From Marchantia polymorpha subsp. ruderalis (Eukaryota > Streptophyta > Marchantiopsida > Marchantiales > Marchantiaceae): a stretch of 64,000 bases of DNA. Made by a program: the position numbers and the translations under genes. This document shows, piece by piece, positions 42,331 through 52,145 of this stretch. The stretch is taken from NCBI GenBank assembly GCA_037833965.1, contig AP031355.1, positions 12,859,501 to 12,923,500 of the forward strand, written 5' to 3'. The notes under the pieces are model-generated. The model was given only the letters and a program-made list of their open reading frames with translations, ran no database searches and was not told the origin of the DNA. Each line of letters begins with the position of its first letter. Within the stretch, counting starts at the first letter, position 1.

Positions 42331-43941
42331 ATGTGGAACATAAGAAGCCTATCTACAACTAAGTATGTGAGTGCACATCCGATTTGGAAGATGGCGGACA
42401 TCCTCAACATTGTTGAGACTTGGGAGCATGAAAGTAATGTTATTGGAGAGATACAAGGTTTTACTCTGGTGGGATCTACTTGGAACCATAGAAATCGACG
42501 AGCAGGAAGAGGCTTTGGAGGCATTGCTACTTTCATCAGATCTGAACTTCTTCCTATGATACATTTGGAAAGCCAAGATATTGGGAAACAATATTATTGT
42601 CTTCGTCTTGGATCGATTGGAGGATCTTACAGTTATTTGGCAGTTTGTTACTTTGCATCATTATCCATGCAGATCTACTACACAAGCACTTGCAATCGAA
42701 GTCAACCATTCCATCGGCTCATAGGGGATGTTCTCAAATATCAAGACAAAGGTGAAGTTTTTCTTGTTGGAGACTTCAATGCCCGCATACGTTCGGCTCA
42801 ATTTACACAATTTGATAGTTCCTTGTCTTCTCACTCTTTTGAAGAAAGTAGAGATAGTTTGTGGTCTAGAGTCTCTTGTGATTCTTGTACAAATGATTTA
42901 ACTGAGCATTTCTTGACTTTTGGAGCCACTTGTAATCTGAAAGTTCTTAATGGTGTTTCTTTCTTTCCCAACTCTCACTCCAATACATGTTTTTCCTCTA
43001 CTGGTGTTAGCACTATAGATTATCTCTTGTCCTCAACCACTAATAGTTCATTTATCTCAGCGTTTGATATTCTAGAGCCTCAACCAGAATCAGATCATAC
43101 ACCTCTTTTATTTACTCTTTTGTTGTCAACGTCAATCCCTCTCCCTACATGTCACTATGTTTCTACTTCCCCCAAGTTTTGTTTAGATGCTAGTAAGAAG
43201 CAACTTTATAGTGAACATTTCCAAGACCTCTTGACTTGTACTACTTGGAGCCTTGATCCACATACATCTAGTTTGCAACTAACAGAGTTGCTCCAAAACT
43301 CTGCTTCTAAGTTCTTTTTGAGACATAAGACCAGGGGAGCTAGAGGTCTTCCTTGCAATGGATGGTTTGACTTTGATTGCAAGCAAGCGAGGGCGAGATC
43401 ACTTGATAAATCCTTGGATCTTCACAATGGGTTGATTATGACAAGACTTTACAAAGACTTGGTGAAGTCCAAGAAACGAGCATTTTTGAGGCAGAAGCAA
43501 GAGTGCTTGACAAAGGAGCTCTTGGAGAATCCCAAATCCTTTTGGAGGCGGTTGGCAGTACGATCTTCTAAACCTACTCTTGATCCCAAGTATTTGATTT
43601 CTTTTGCTGAAAAGCTTTATTTTTTTCCCAATGTTGCATCTATGCCACATTGTGAAGGAAATTCAGGCTTATTTTCAGAAGTTGAAGTGATGACTCAACT
43701 TAGACAATTGGCAAATGGTAAATGTGAGGATTTGGATGGGATTTCCATTGAACTTCTCAAGTGGGGAGGAGATGCTATTGGGCCTATCAATATCAAAATC
43801 AGATGGAAGTCAATTTGGAGAAGTCCAAAGTCATTCTTGTGGGCACTAGATCCAAGCTCTCTTTCTGTTACAAAGGATTAGAGTTGGAACAAGTGAAAAG
43901 TTACAAATATTTGGGCATTGATTTCTCATCTGATTATAGGG
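42331..43941 (+). pseudogene. LN-A ORF2 (A4) with internal deletion
   Basis: The endonuclease is complete and open (VETWEHE, GDFNAR, PESDH). The reading continues to WGGDAIGPI (about 43788), where it jumps by a short ATCAATATCAAAATC junction to the NQMEVNLEKSKV block in another frame, removing RT motifs A-C. It ends at SSDY next to LN-C type-2 monomers. The stretch from 43267 on is repeated in reverse at 20785-21438, including this deletion. Confidence 0.88.
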
Positions 43942-44555
43942 TAGCGCGCTCCAGCGTGCAAAATTTCACGCATTTTGGAGTTGGGACGCCGAAGTTCACG
44001 GATTTCTCAAGTTTCGAGTTGGAGTTTTCGAGTGTTGGGGTCGAGATCGTTTCTTGCAGAGATTGTTTCTTCGCGTCTGAGTGTCCACAGAAGCTGAAAA
44101 TTTGCAGGCGCGTGGAGTTGGGTAGCGCGCTCCAGCGTGCAAAATTTCACGCATTTTGGAGTTGGGACGCCGAAGTTCACGGATTTCTCAAGTTTCGAGT
44201 AGGAGTTTTCGAGTGTTGGGGTCGAGATCGTTTCTTGCAGAGATCGTTTCTTCGCGTCTGAGTGTCCACGGAAACTGAAAATTTGCAGGCGCGTGGAGTT
44301 GGGTAGCGCGCTCCAGCCTGCAAAATTTCACGCATTTTGGAGTTGGGAAGCCGAAGTTCACGGATTTCTCAAGTTTCGAGTTGGAGTTTTCGAGTGTTGG
44401 GGTCGAGATCGTTTCTTGCAGAGATCGTTTCTTCGCGTCTGAGTGTCCACGGAAGCTGAAAATTTGCAGGCGCGTGGAGTTGGGTAGCGCGCTCCAGCGT
44501 GCAAAATTTCACGCATTTTGGAGTTGAGACGCCGAAGTTCACGGATTTCTCAAGT

Positions 44556-44837
44556 ACTCAAGTCAAGATTTTTTTATTACTTGTACTAGATATATAGAGA
44601 TTCGAGTAGCGCATAAAGTTGATGTCGAGAATTTCTTTTCTCTGCTTCAACTCGAGCCTTATGATTTAGGTTGTTACATTAGAGATATTATTAGTTACCG
44701 TTCTAGTGCTTTGGGCACTAGCTAGGGGGTTCTTTCCGTTCTCTCCTAGTTTGGAGTTGGATTGTTTGTATTGTGTTTTTTAGCCTTTTGACCCTTTGGG
44801 TCCCACGGGCTTGATCTATTTACCATTTACCATTTAC
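44556..44837 (+). mobile_element. 5'-truncated LN-C 3' end (mirror of 19900-20181)
   Basis: Starts with filler ACTCAAGTCAAGATTTT, then the last ORF2 codons (CTRYIEIRVAHK...), the stop, 3' UTR and tail. It is flanked by CAAGT at 44551-44555 and 44838-44842. The insert, its filler and its target are the same as at 19900-20181 on the other strand. Confidence 0.88.
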
Positions 44838-44977
44838 CAAGTTTCGAGTTGGAGTTTTCGAGTGTTGGGGTCGAGATCGTTTCTTGCAGAGATCGTTTTT
44901 TCGCGTTTGAGTGTCCACGGAAGCTGAAAATTTGCAGGCGCGTGGAGTTGGGTAGCGCACTCCAGCCTGCAAAATTT

Positions 44978-45505
44978 CAAGCAAGCGCGGCACCAAGATG
45001 CAGTTTTATCAACTTCATGTGAATCCTATGCTTGTTTATTGTGAACAGGATTACCTACTTGCAGGAATCTCTACGTCCTTACGTCATATTATTGCTAGGC
45101 ATAGAACTGGATCTCATAGGCTAGGAATTGAGGAAGGACGTTGGCTTAATATTGATAAGAGTCAACGTATTTGTAGGCTATGTGATGGAAGAGAAGTTGA
45201 GGATGAAGAGCATGTATTTCTTACTTGTACTAGATATGTAGAGATTAGAGTGACTCATAATAGTTCTCCAAATTGACTTCCATCTGATTTTGAGTACAAA
45301 AGCTAGCCAAAGTGTCAAGGTGTTTCTGTAAACTAGTGGCATCACGTGCTACTAATATGACATCATCTGCATACAAAAGAGCTTTGATGACAAAGCCTCC
45401 AAGTTTAACACCTTCACTATCACAATCCATGTATTTCTAGAACAAGTAACAAACAGCCAAATAACTATAAGATACTCCAACCAAACCAAGACGAAGCCAA
45501 TGATA
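44978..45505. other. Patchwork of four LINE fragments without a tail
   Basis: In order: LN-B ORF2 C-terminal codons on the plus strand (about 44985-45258, SKRGTKMQFYQ to RVTHN); LN-A ORF2 on the minus strand (about 45262-45430, the LLYADDVIL region); a short minus LN-A bit (TAGAACAAGTAA); and LN-B ORF2 N-terminal codons on the minus strand (about 45445-45505, the YSYLAVCY region). It replaces about 40 bp of a type-2 monomer. No hairpin, tail or target duplication is present. Confidence 0.85.
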
Positions 45506-47538
45506 AGTTTTGAGTTGGAGTTTTCGAGTGTTGGGGTCGAGATCGTTTCTTGCAGAGATCGTTTCTTCGCGTCTGAGTGTCCACGGAAGCTGAAAATTTT
45601 CAGGGGCGTGGAGTTGGGTAGCGCGCTCCAGCTTGCAAAATTTCACGCATTTTGGAGTTGGGACGCCGAAGTTCACGGATTTCTCAAGTTTCGAGTAGGA
45701 GTTTTCGAGTGTTGGGGTCGAGATCGTTTCTTGCAGAGATCGTTTCTTCGCGTCTGAGTGTCCACGAAAACTGAAAATTTGCAGCCGCGTGAAGTTGGGT
45801 AGCGCGCTCCAGCGTGCAAAATTTCACGCATTTTGGAGTTGGGATGCTGAAGTTCACGGATTTCTCAAGTTTCGAGTTGGAGTTTTTGAGTGTTGGGGTT
45901 GAGATCGTTTCTTGCAAAGATCGTTTCTTCGCGTCTAGGTGTCCACGGAAGCTGAAAATTTGCAGGCGCGTGGAGATGGGTAGCGCGCTCCAGCCTGCAA
46001 AATTTCACGCATTTTGGAGTTGGGACGCCGAAGTTCACGGATTTCTCAAGTTTCGAGTTGGAGTTTTCGAGTGTTGGGGTCGAGATCGTTTCTTGCAGAG
46101 ATCGTTTCTTCGCGTCTGAGTGTCCACGGAAGCTGAAAATTTGCAGGCGCGTGGAGTTGGGTAGCGCGCTCCAGCCTGCAAAATTTCACGCATTTTAGAG
46201 TTGGGACGCCAAAGTTCACGGATTTCTCAAGTTTCTAGTTGGAGTTTTCGAGTGTTGGGGTTGAGATCGTTTCTTGCAGAGATCGTTTCTTCGCGTCTAG
46301 GTGTCCACGGAAACTGAAAATTTGCAGGCGCGTGGAGTTGGGTAGCGCGCTGCAGCCTGCAAAATTTCACGCATTTTGGAGTTGGGACGCCGAAGTTCAC
46401 GGATTTCTCAAGTTTCGAGTAGTAATTTTCAAGTGTTGGGGTCGAGATCGTTTCTTGCAGAGATCGTTTCTTCGCGTCTGAGTGTCCACGGAAGCTGAAA
46501 ATTTCCAGGCGCGTGGAGTTGGGTAGCGCGCTCCAGCTTGCAAAATTTCACGCATTTTGGAGTTGGGACGCCGAAGTTCACGAATTTCTTCAGCGAAGAG
46601 TGTCAATTGGGAGTGTTTCACGTGGTCACAAAAATGTTCAGAAATTTTTATCTTTTTGGCGAAGTATGATCTGAGGCTGAAAATGTTTTGAGACTTGGAG
46701 AATAATATTCGGCAGTAGCATAAAAAGTTTGAAGGTGAATGGACGCTTGATTCAGAAGTTACAGCCCATTTGGAGTTTTGACTTTTTGTTTCGAGTGTTC
46801 CGGTGGTCACAAAAATGTTCAGACATTTTTATCTTTTTCACGAAGCATGATCTGACGCTGAAAATTTTTGAGGACTTGGAGATCAATATTTGGCAGTAGC
46901 GTAAAAAGTTTGAAGTTGAACGGACGCTTAAGTCAGAAGTTACAGCCCATTTGGAGTTTCGACTTTTTGTTTCGAGTGTTCCGGTGGTCACAAAAATGTT
47001 CAGACATTTTTATCTTTTTGACGAAGCATGATCTGAGGCTGAAAATTTTTTGAGACTTGGAGATCAATATTTGGCAGTAGCGTAAAAAGTTTGAAGGTGA
47101 ACGGACGCTTGAGTCAGAAGTTACAGCCCATTTGGAGTTTCGACTTTTTGTTTCGAGTGTTCCGGTGGTCTCAAAAATGTTCAGACATTTTTATCTTTTT
47201 GACGAAGCGTGACCTGAGGCTGAAAATTTTTGGGGACTTGGAGATCAATATTTGGCAGTAGCATAAAAAGTTTGAAGGTGAACGGACGCTTGAGTCAAAA
47301 GTTACAGACCATTTTGAGTTTCGACTTTTTATCTAGAGTGCTCAAGTGGTCACAAAAATGTTCAGACATTTTTATCTTTTCGACAAAGCATGATCTGAGG
47401 CTGAAAAGTTTTGAGGACTTGGGGATTGATATTCGGCAGAAGCTCATCAAGTTTGAAGGTGCATGGACGCTTGAGTGAGAAGTTACGATATTTTTTGGTG
47501 TTTTGACCTAGAATTTAGAGTGTTTTGGTTGATACGAC

Positions 47539-48294
47539 ATGGCTTCTCAAGACGATATTTTTCAGCTTCTGCAAACAATTTTCGAAGAATTGAAGAAACA
47601 TCGACATGAATTCAAGATGCAACAGGCTGCTTTAACTCTCGCACATAATCAAATTCGAGAGTTGAAGGGATCACAGAAGAACGTGGAGAAAGTGTTCAAG
47701 GATAGTGTGGGTGTGATGTGGGATGTATCTAAATCTGTGGATGACATCCAAAGGAAGGTATGCTCTCAGCTGACAAGTGCGGATAGTCCTAGATTGCATG
47801 AGGTGGTCGAAAGCTTAGATTTGAAGATCAAATCCTACGCTGAAGCTACAAAGGCTGCTCAAATCTCTTTTTGTCAAGAACAAGAAATTGAAAAGTCCAA
47901 CCAGCTTGCACGTAGGAAGAATGTGAGAATTTCAGGTTTACCTGAAATAGAGAATGAAGATGTCAAGAGTGTTGTCACCAAGTTTTTGGATGAAACACTT
48001 CAGGTGTCCAATGCGGAATTGGCTCAAGCTTTTCGTATTGGAAACAAGGGAGCTCAACCTCGTGGTATTATAGTGAAGTTTGTCAATCAAACTCAACGTG
48101 ATGTTGCCTTGGCTAATAAGGCTATGTTAAAGGGACGTAGAATATGGTTGGATCCTGATCTGACTCCTCTACAAGTGGAAGTTAGGAGAAAGGAGCTTGC
48201 GAAGGTAAAAGAGGCTCAAGAATCGGGTTTTGTTGCTTATTTACACGATGGGAGAGCAATCGTTACTAAGAGGAGGAGGGTGTCGTCAACATAG
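47539..48294 (+). CDS. LN-C ORF1 protein (C4), intact
   Basis: 251 aa, starting MASQDDIFQLLQT. The coiled coil (FEELKKHRHEFKMQQ, IRELKGSQKNVEKVF) is followed by the RRM-like core VRISGLPE, AFRIGNKG, PRGIIVKF and GRRIWLDPD, and a basic C-terminus ending RRRVSST. It is about six residues longer than LN-A ORF1, in the region after the first coiled coil. It ends at TAG 48292-48294; CAA TCC GAG AAG ATA AGG GTG TTG GTG TGG then leads in frame into ORF2. Presumed RNA-binding and particle-forming protein. Confidence 0.9.
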   Translation: MASQDDIFQLLQTIFEELKKHRHEFKMQQAALTLAHNQIRELKGSQKNVEKVFKDSVGVMWDVSKSVDDIQRKVCSQLTSADSPRLHEVVESLDLKIKSYAEATKAAQISFCQEQEIEKSNQLARRKNVRISGLPEIENEDVKSVVTKFLDETLQVSNAELAQAFRIGNKGAQPRGIIVKFVNQTQRDVALANKAMLKGRRIWLDPDLTPLQVEVRRKELAKVKEAQESGFVAYLHDGRAIVTKRRRVSST

Positions 48295-48300
48295 CAATCC
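48292..48300 (+). promoter_or_regulatory. Candidate readthrough stop UAG CAA UCC (C4)
   Basis: The ORF1 stop lies in the same frame as ORF2, with no other stop between. LN-C lacks any ATG at the ORF2 start, so continuing past this UAG (or non-AUG initiation) is needed to make the whole endonuclease. Confidence 0.6.
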
Positions 48301-48312
48301 GAGAAGATAAGG

Positions 48313-49604
48313 GTGTTGGTGTGGAATATCCGAGGACTTTCAACAACAAAGTATGTGAGTGCTGCTCCGATTTGGAAGATGGCTGACGTCATCAACATTG
48401 TGGAGACTTGGGAACATGAAAGCAATACTATTGCTGAGTTGGAAGGGTTTACCTTGGTGGGGTCGACATGGAACCAGAGAAGACAACATGCGGGAAGGGG
48501 TCAAGGAGGTATTGCTACTTTCATCAGGTCTCATCTTCTACCTCTCATACATCTAGAAGCTCAAGATGTTGGTGGACAGTATCATTGGCTACGTCTCGGG
48601 GTGGTTGGAGGATCTTATTGCTATTTGGCAATTTGTTATTTTGCACCATTGTCCATGGGTATCTACTCAACACGCTTTTGCAACCGAAGTGAACCATTCC
48701 ATCGGCTTATTGAAGATGTTCTTAGATTCCAAAGTAAAGGGGATGTCTTTCTTGCTGGAGATTTCAATGCTCGTATACGTTGTGCTCAATTTACTCAATT
48801 TATTGATCCCTTGGCTTCTTCTATGTTTGAAGAAATTTACGATAGTTTGTGGTCTAGAACCTCTTTTGATCCTTCCACAAACTCTTTGACAGAGCACTTT
48901 TTGACATTTGGAGCCACTTGTAACTTGAAGGTTCTCAATGGAACCTCTCGCTTTCCCAACTCTCAGTCCAATACTTGTTTTTCCCCTACCGGTGCTAGCA
49001 CAATAGATTTTCTCTTGTCTTCCTTGGTTAGTACCTCTCTGATCTCCAATTTTGATGTTTTGGATCCTCAACCTGAATCAGATCATGCACCTCTTTTGTT
49101 CACACTTTCAATGTCAAAATCAATCTCTACTTCACCTTGCCAATCTCTTTTAGCTTCTCCCAAGTTTCGCTTAGATCCTTGTAAAAGAGACCTTTATGCA
49201 GAACATCTACAAGATCTTTTGACTCACACCATATGGAGTCCAGATGGAGAGCCTTTTGACCCTTTGGGTCCCACGGGCTTGATCTATTTACCATTTACCA
49301 TTTACCATTTACCAGATTCACATACCGCTAGTTTACAGCTCATAGAATTGCTCAAAACTTCTGCATCTAAGTTCTTTTTGAGGCATAGTACTAGGATTGC
49401 TAAGGGGCTACCTTGCAATGGATGGTTTGACTCCGAATGCAAGCTAGCAAGGGCAAGGTCTGTTGATAGGTCTTTGGATATTCAAAGTCGGCTTCTTTTG
49501 ACAAGGATATACAAAGACTTGGTGAAGTCTAAGAAACGAACTTTCTTAAGACGAAAGCAAGAATCCTTGACAAAGGAACTGATGAAGGATCCCAAGTCCT
49601 TTTA
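48313..49604 (+). pseudogene. LN-C ORF2, endonuclease part (C4)
   Basis: The open frame runs from GTG 48313 through VETWEHES, GDFNARIRC and PESDH to LMKDPKSF. A 66-bp hairpin-tail insertion plus a 6-bp duplication (24 codons in all) keeps the frame open. At 49604 the reading jumps to YLGIDFSQNYS codons, deleting the RT core, and runs to RRAHLVS at 49725, where LN-A copy A5 begins. Residues 1-290 would form a complete endonuclease, but no RT is left. Confidence 0.85.
49246..49311 (+). mobile_element. Micro-insertion: LINE hairpin and tail in frame
   Basis: 66 bp starting GGAGAGCCTTTTGACCC and ending in TTTACC units, flanked by CCAGAT at 49240-49245 and 49312-49317. Insert plus duplication is 72 bp, so the ORF2 frame continues with 24 extra codons. 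Confidence 0.88.
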
Positions 49605-49725
49605 TATTTAGGCATTGATTTTTCTCAGAATTATAGTTGGGCACTTTGTGTACAAAAGAGAGTAGAAGCTGGTTACAAAGCTCTATATTCATTGTTAAAT
49701 CGATGTAGAAGAGCTCATCTAGTAT
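49605..49725 (+). pseudogene. LN-C ORF2 piece after deletion (C4)
   Basis: About 40 codons (YLGIDFSQNYSWALC to RRAHLVS) joined directly to PKSF at 49604. The RT core between them is missing. It ends where the A5 5' junction starts. Confidence 0.8.
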
Positions 49726-49759
49726 CTGCAAATTTATCATCATACCTGTAAATTTGCAG
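49726..49759. repeat. 11-bp inverted repeat at 5' junction of A5
   Basis: CTGCAAATTTA (49726-49736) and TAAATTTGCAG (49749-49759) are exact reverse complements with a 12-base loop. The right arm lies in the first LN-A monomer. The left arm is filler that matches neither the LN-C flank nor an upstream monomer. Confidence 0.85.
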
Positions 49760-50329
49760 CTCCAACGGAGCTGCTGTCAAGAAGTTGTCATTTCGAAACT
49801 TTGAGTTTAGGGATTTGAGCATGAATCTTGCGGAGGCCATATCTTCTTGCTGGAGTGTCAAAAGGAGCTGAGATTTGGTAAGCTTGTTCACAACGGCCGG
49901 GCGCACATACCTGCAAATTTTCAGCCCCAACGGAGCTGCTGTCAAGAAGTTGTCATTTCGAAACTTTAAGTTTAGGGATTTGAGCATGAATCTTGCGGAG
50001 GCTATATCTTCTTGCTGGAGTGTCAACAGGAGCCGAGATTTGGTGGGCTTGTTCACGACGGCTGGGCGCACATACGTACAAATTTTCAGCCCCAACGGAG
50101 CTGCTGTCAAGAAGTTGTCATTTCGAAACTTTGAGTTTAGGGATTTGAGCATGAATCTTGCGGAGGCCATATCTTCTTGCTGGAGTGTCAACAGGAGCTG
50201 AGATTTGATGGGCTTGTTCACGACGGCCGGGCGCACATACTTGCAAATTTTCAGTCCCAACGGAGCTGCTGTCTAGAAGTTTTCATTTCGAAACTTTGAG
50301 CTTGTGTAACATCTTGCAAAGTTGGGTTC
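49749..50329 (+). repeat. LN-A 5' UTR: 165-bp monomer array (A5)
   Basis: GCTGTCAAGAAG at 49773, 49938 and 50103, with a GCTGTCTAGAAG variant at 50268, 165 bp apart. It starts with the same AAATTTGCAGCTCCAACGG variant as A3. Confidence 0.85.
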
Positions 50330-51070
50330 ATGATGGATTCTGAAAACAAACTTCTCAATCTTGTGCAAACGGTTTTGGAGGAATTGAAAGTGCTACGCCA
50401 AGAATTCAGGGCACAAAATGTTGCTTTGGCTGCTGCAAAGAATGAAATCAGGGAGTTGAAGATTTCTCACAAAAGTTTTGAGAAGATCATGCTCCAAATC
50501 TCTGGATCTGTTGAGGACATTCAAGACAAGGTTGGTTCTCAAGCTTCTACTGTTACTACTCCTGCTTTGCATGAAGTGGTTGAAACTCTTGAGGTGAAAA
50601 TGAAGTCCTATGATGAAGCTACCAAGTCTGCTCATATCTCTTTCTGTCAAGAGCAAGAGATTGAAAAGGCTAGTCAATTTCCTCGTATGAAGAATGTGAG
50701 GATTTCGGGTCTACCTGAATTTGTTGAGAAGGAAGAGGTGAAGAGTGTGGTCACCAAGTTTTTGACTGAAACACTTGATGTTTCTAATCCGGATTTGGCT
50801 CATGCTTATCGTATTGGCAACAAAGGCACACAACCTCGTGCCATTATTGTTAAGTTTGTAGATCAAGCTCAACGTGATATGGCTTTAGCTAACAAGGCCA
50901 TTCTCAAGGGACGGAGGATTTGGTTAGATCCAGATCTTACACCTCTTCAAGTTGAAGCAAGGAGGAAGGAGCTTGCAAAAGTCAAAGAAGCTCAAGATGC
51001 AGGTTTTGTAGCTTATCTACGTGATAGTCAAGCTATTATCACCAAGAGGAGGAGACAATCATCAACCTAG
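50330..51070 (+). CDS. LN-A ORF1 protein (A5), intact
   Basis: 246 aa, one residue longer than A3 because of a codon insertion in the GLPES/EKEE region (GLPEFVEKEE). The coiled coil, RRM-like core and basic C-terminal domain are all present. The stop TAG 51068-51070 is followed by CAA TCC AAG in frame with ORF2. ORF1 could still be made, but the ORF2 of this copy is interrupted 12 codons after its start by the B4 insertion. Confidence 0.88.
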   Translation: MMDSENKLLNLVQTVLEELKVLRQEFRAQNVALAAAKNEIRELKISHKSFEKIMLQISGSVEDIQDKVGSQASTVTTPALHEVVETLEVKMKSYDEATKSAHISFCQEQEIEKASQFPRMKNVRISGLPEFVEKEEVKSVVTKFLTETLDVSNPDLAHAYRIGNKGTQPRAIIVKFVDQAQRDMALANKAILKGRRIWLDPDLTPLQVEARRKELAKVKEAQDAGFVAYLRDSQAIITKRRRQSST

Positions 51071-51093
51071 CAATCCAAGAGATTAAGGGTGTT

Positions 51094-51128
51094 GATGTGG
51101 AACATAAGAGGCCTATCTACAACTAAGT
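51094..51128 (+). pseudogene. LN-A ORF2, first codons (A5)
   Basis: MWNIRGLSTTK is followed by the LINE B4 insertion at 51129. The rest of ORF2 resumes at 62920. TAAGT is duplicated at 51124-51128 and 62920-62924. Confidence 0.88.
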
Positions 51129-51239
51129 AAATGGTAAATGGTAATAGATCAAGCCCGGGGGACCCAAAGGGTCAAAAGGCTGAAAAACACAATACAAGCG
51201 ACAGCCACAAACAAGGGAAAAGACCCCAAAGGCCAAACC

Positions 51240-52145
51240 CTAGCTAGTGCCAAGAGCACTAGAACGATAACTAATAATGTCCCTAATATAACAACCTAAA
51301 TCAAAAGGAACTAACTGTAACAAAGAATAAAAATTCTCTACATCTATATTATGGGTCACTCTAATCTCTGCATATCTAGTACAAGTAAGAAATACATGCT
51401 CTTCATCCTCAACTTCTCTTCCATCACATAGCCTACAAGTACGTTGACTCCTATCAATATTAAGCCAACGTCCTTCCTCAATTCCTAGCCTATGAGATCC
51501 AGTTCTATGCCTAGCAATAAGATGACGTAAGGACGTAGAGATTCCTGCAAGTAGGTAATCCTGTTCACAATAAACAAGCATAGGATTCACATGAAGTTGA
51601 TAAAACTGCATCTTGGTGCCGCGCTTGCTCCAAATAATGTTCAGAAACTCCTCCTTTAGACGTTCACGCAGTGCTATAGGTTGTAGGTCCCAATCGCGTT
51701 CCGTCACATTCCACCTCAAAGACCAAGTTATCACATCCGCTAACCATCCTTTGGCACGTGTGGCACTCAAAGCTTGAGGAGGAAGGCGAGAAGCATCAAG
51801 AGATCTCACCCTTGTGATGTAAGTGATGATCAAGTATAGAGCTTCAGCCTCTAGAGGTAAACAACCTGTTTCCGCAAGAAGAATAGCATATGAGGTTTGG
51901 TTTCTCACACCCAATTCTTCTTGTAGAAATATCTTCTGCACCCTCTCCACACGCTCCCATCCTGTCTTCTTACAACCAGGACCCCACACTTGGGTTCCAT
52001 ACAATACTACCGGCAACACTAAGCTTCTGAATAAAAATTTCCTAAGACTCCAAGACACAAGATGAGCCCTTCTACACCGATTTAGCAATGAATATAGAGC
52101 TTTGTAACCACCTTCTACTCTCTTTTGCACACAAAGTGCCCAACT
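51240..52145 (-). pseudogene. LN-B ORF2, C-terminal part (B4)
   Basis: Open LN-B frame from CSWALCVQKRVEGG (52145) to SSALGTS with TAG at 51240-51242, including the CX2CX9HX4C knuckle (RTCRLCDGREVEDEEHVFLTC). The upstream codons lie at 58045-58099 and 62870-62919. It has no RT catalytic motif. The frame is unbroken apart from insertions, so truncation happened at integration and decay is slight. Confidence 0.88.

Larger units (their letters stand above)
43942..47538 (+). repeat. LN-C 5' UTR arrays of C4, interrupted
   Basis: Type-2 monomers at 43942-44555 and 44838-44977, then from 45506 to about 46600 (step about 181 bp). Four to five type-1 monomers follow to about 47480 (TGTTCAGACATTTTTATC, step 181 bp), then ORF1. 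It is interrupted by an LN-C 3' end (44556-44837) and by a tail-less patchwork (44978-45505). It is the longest array in the window. Confidence 0.85.
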
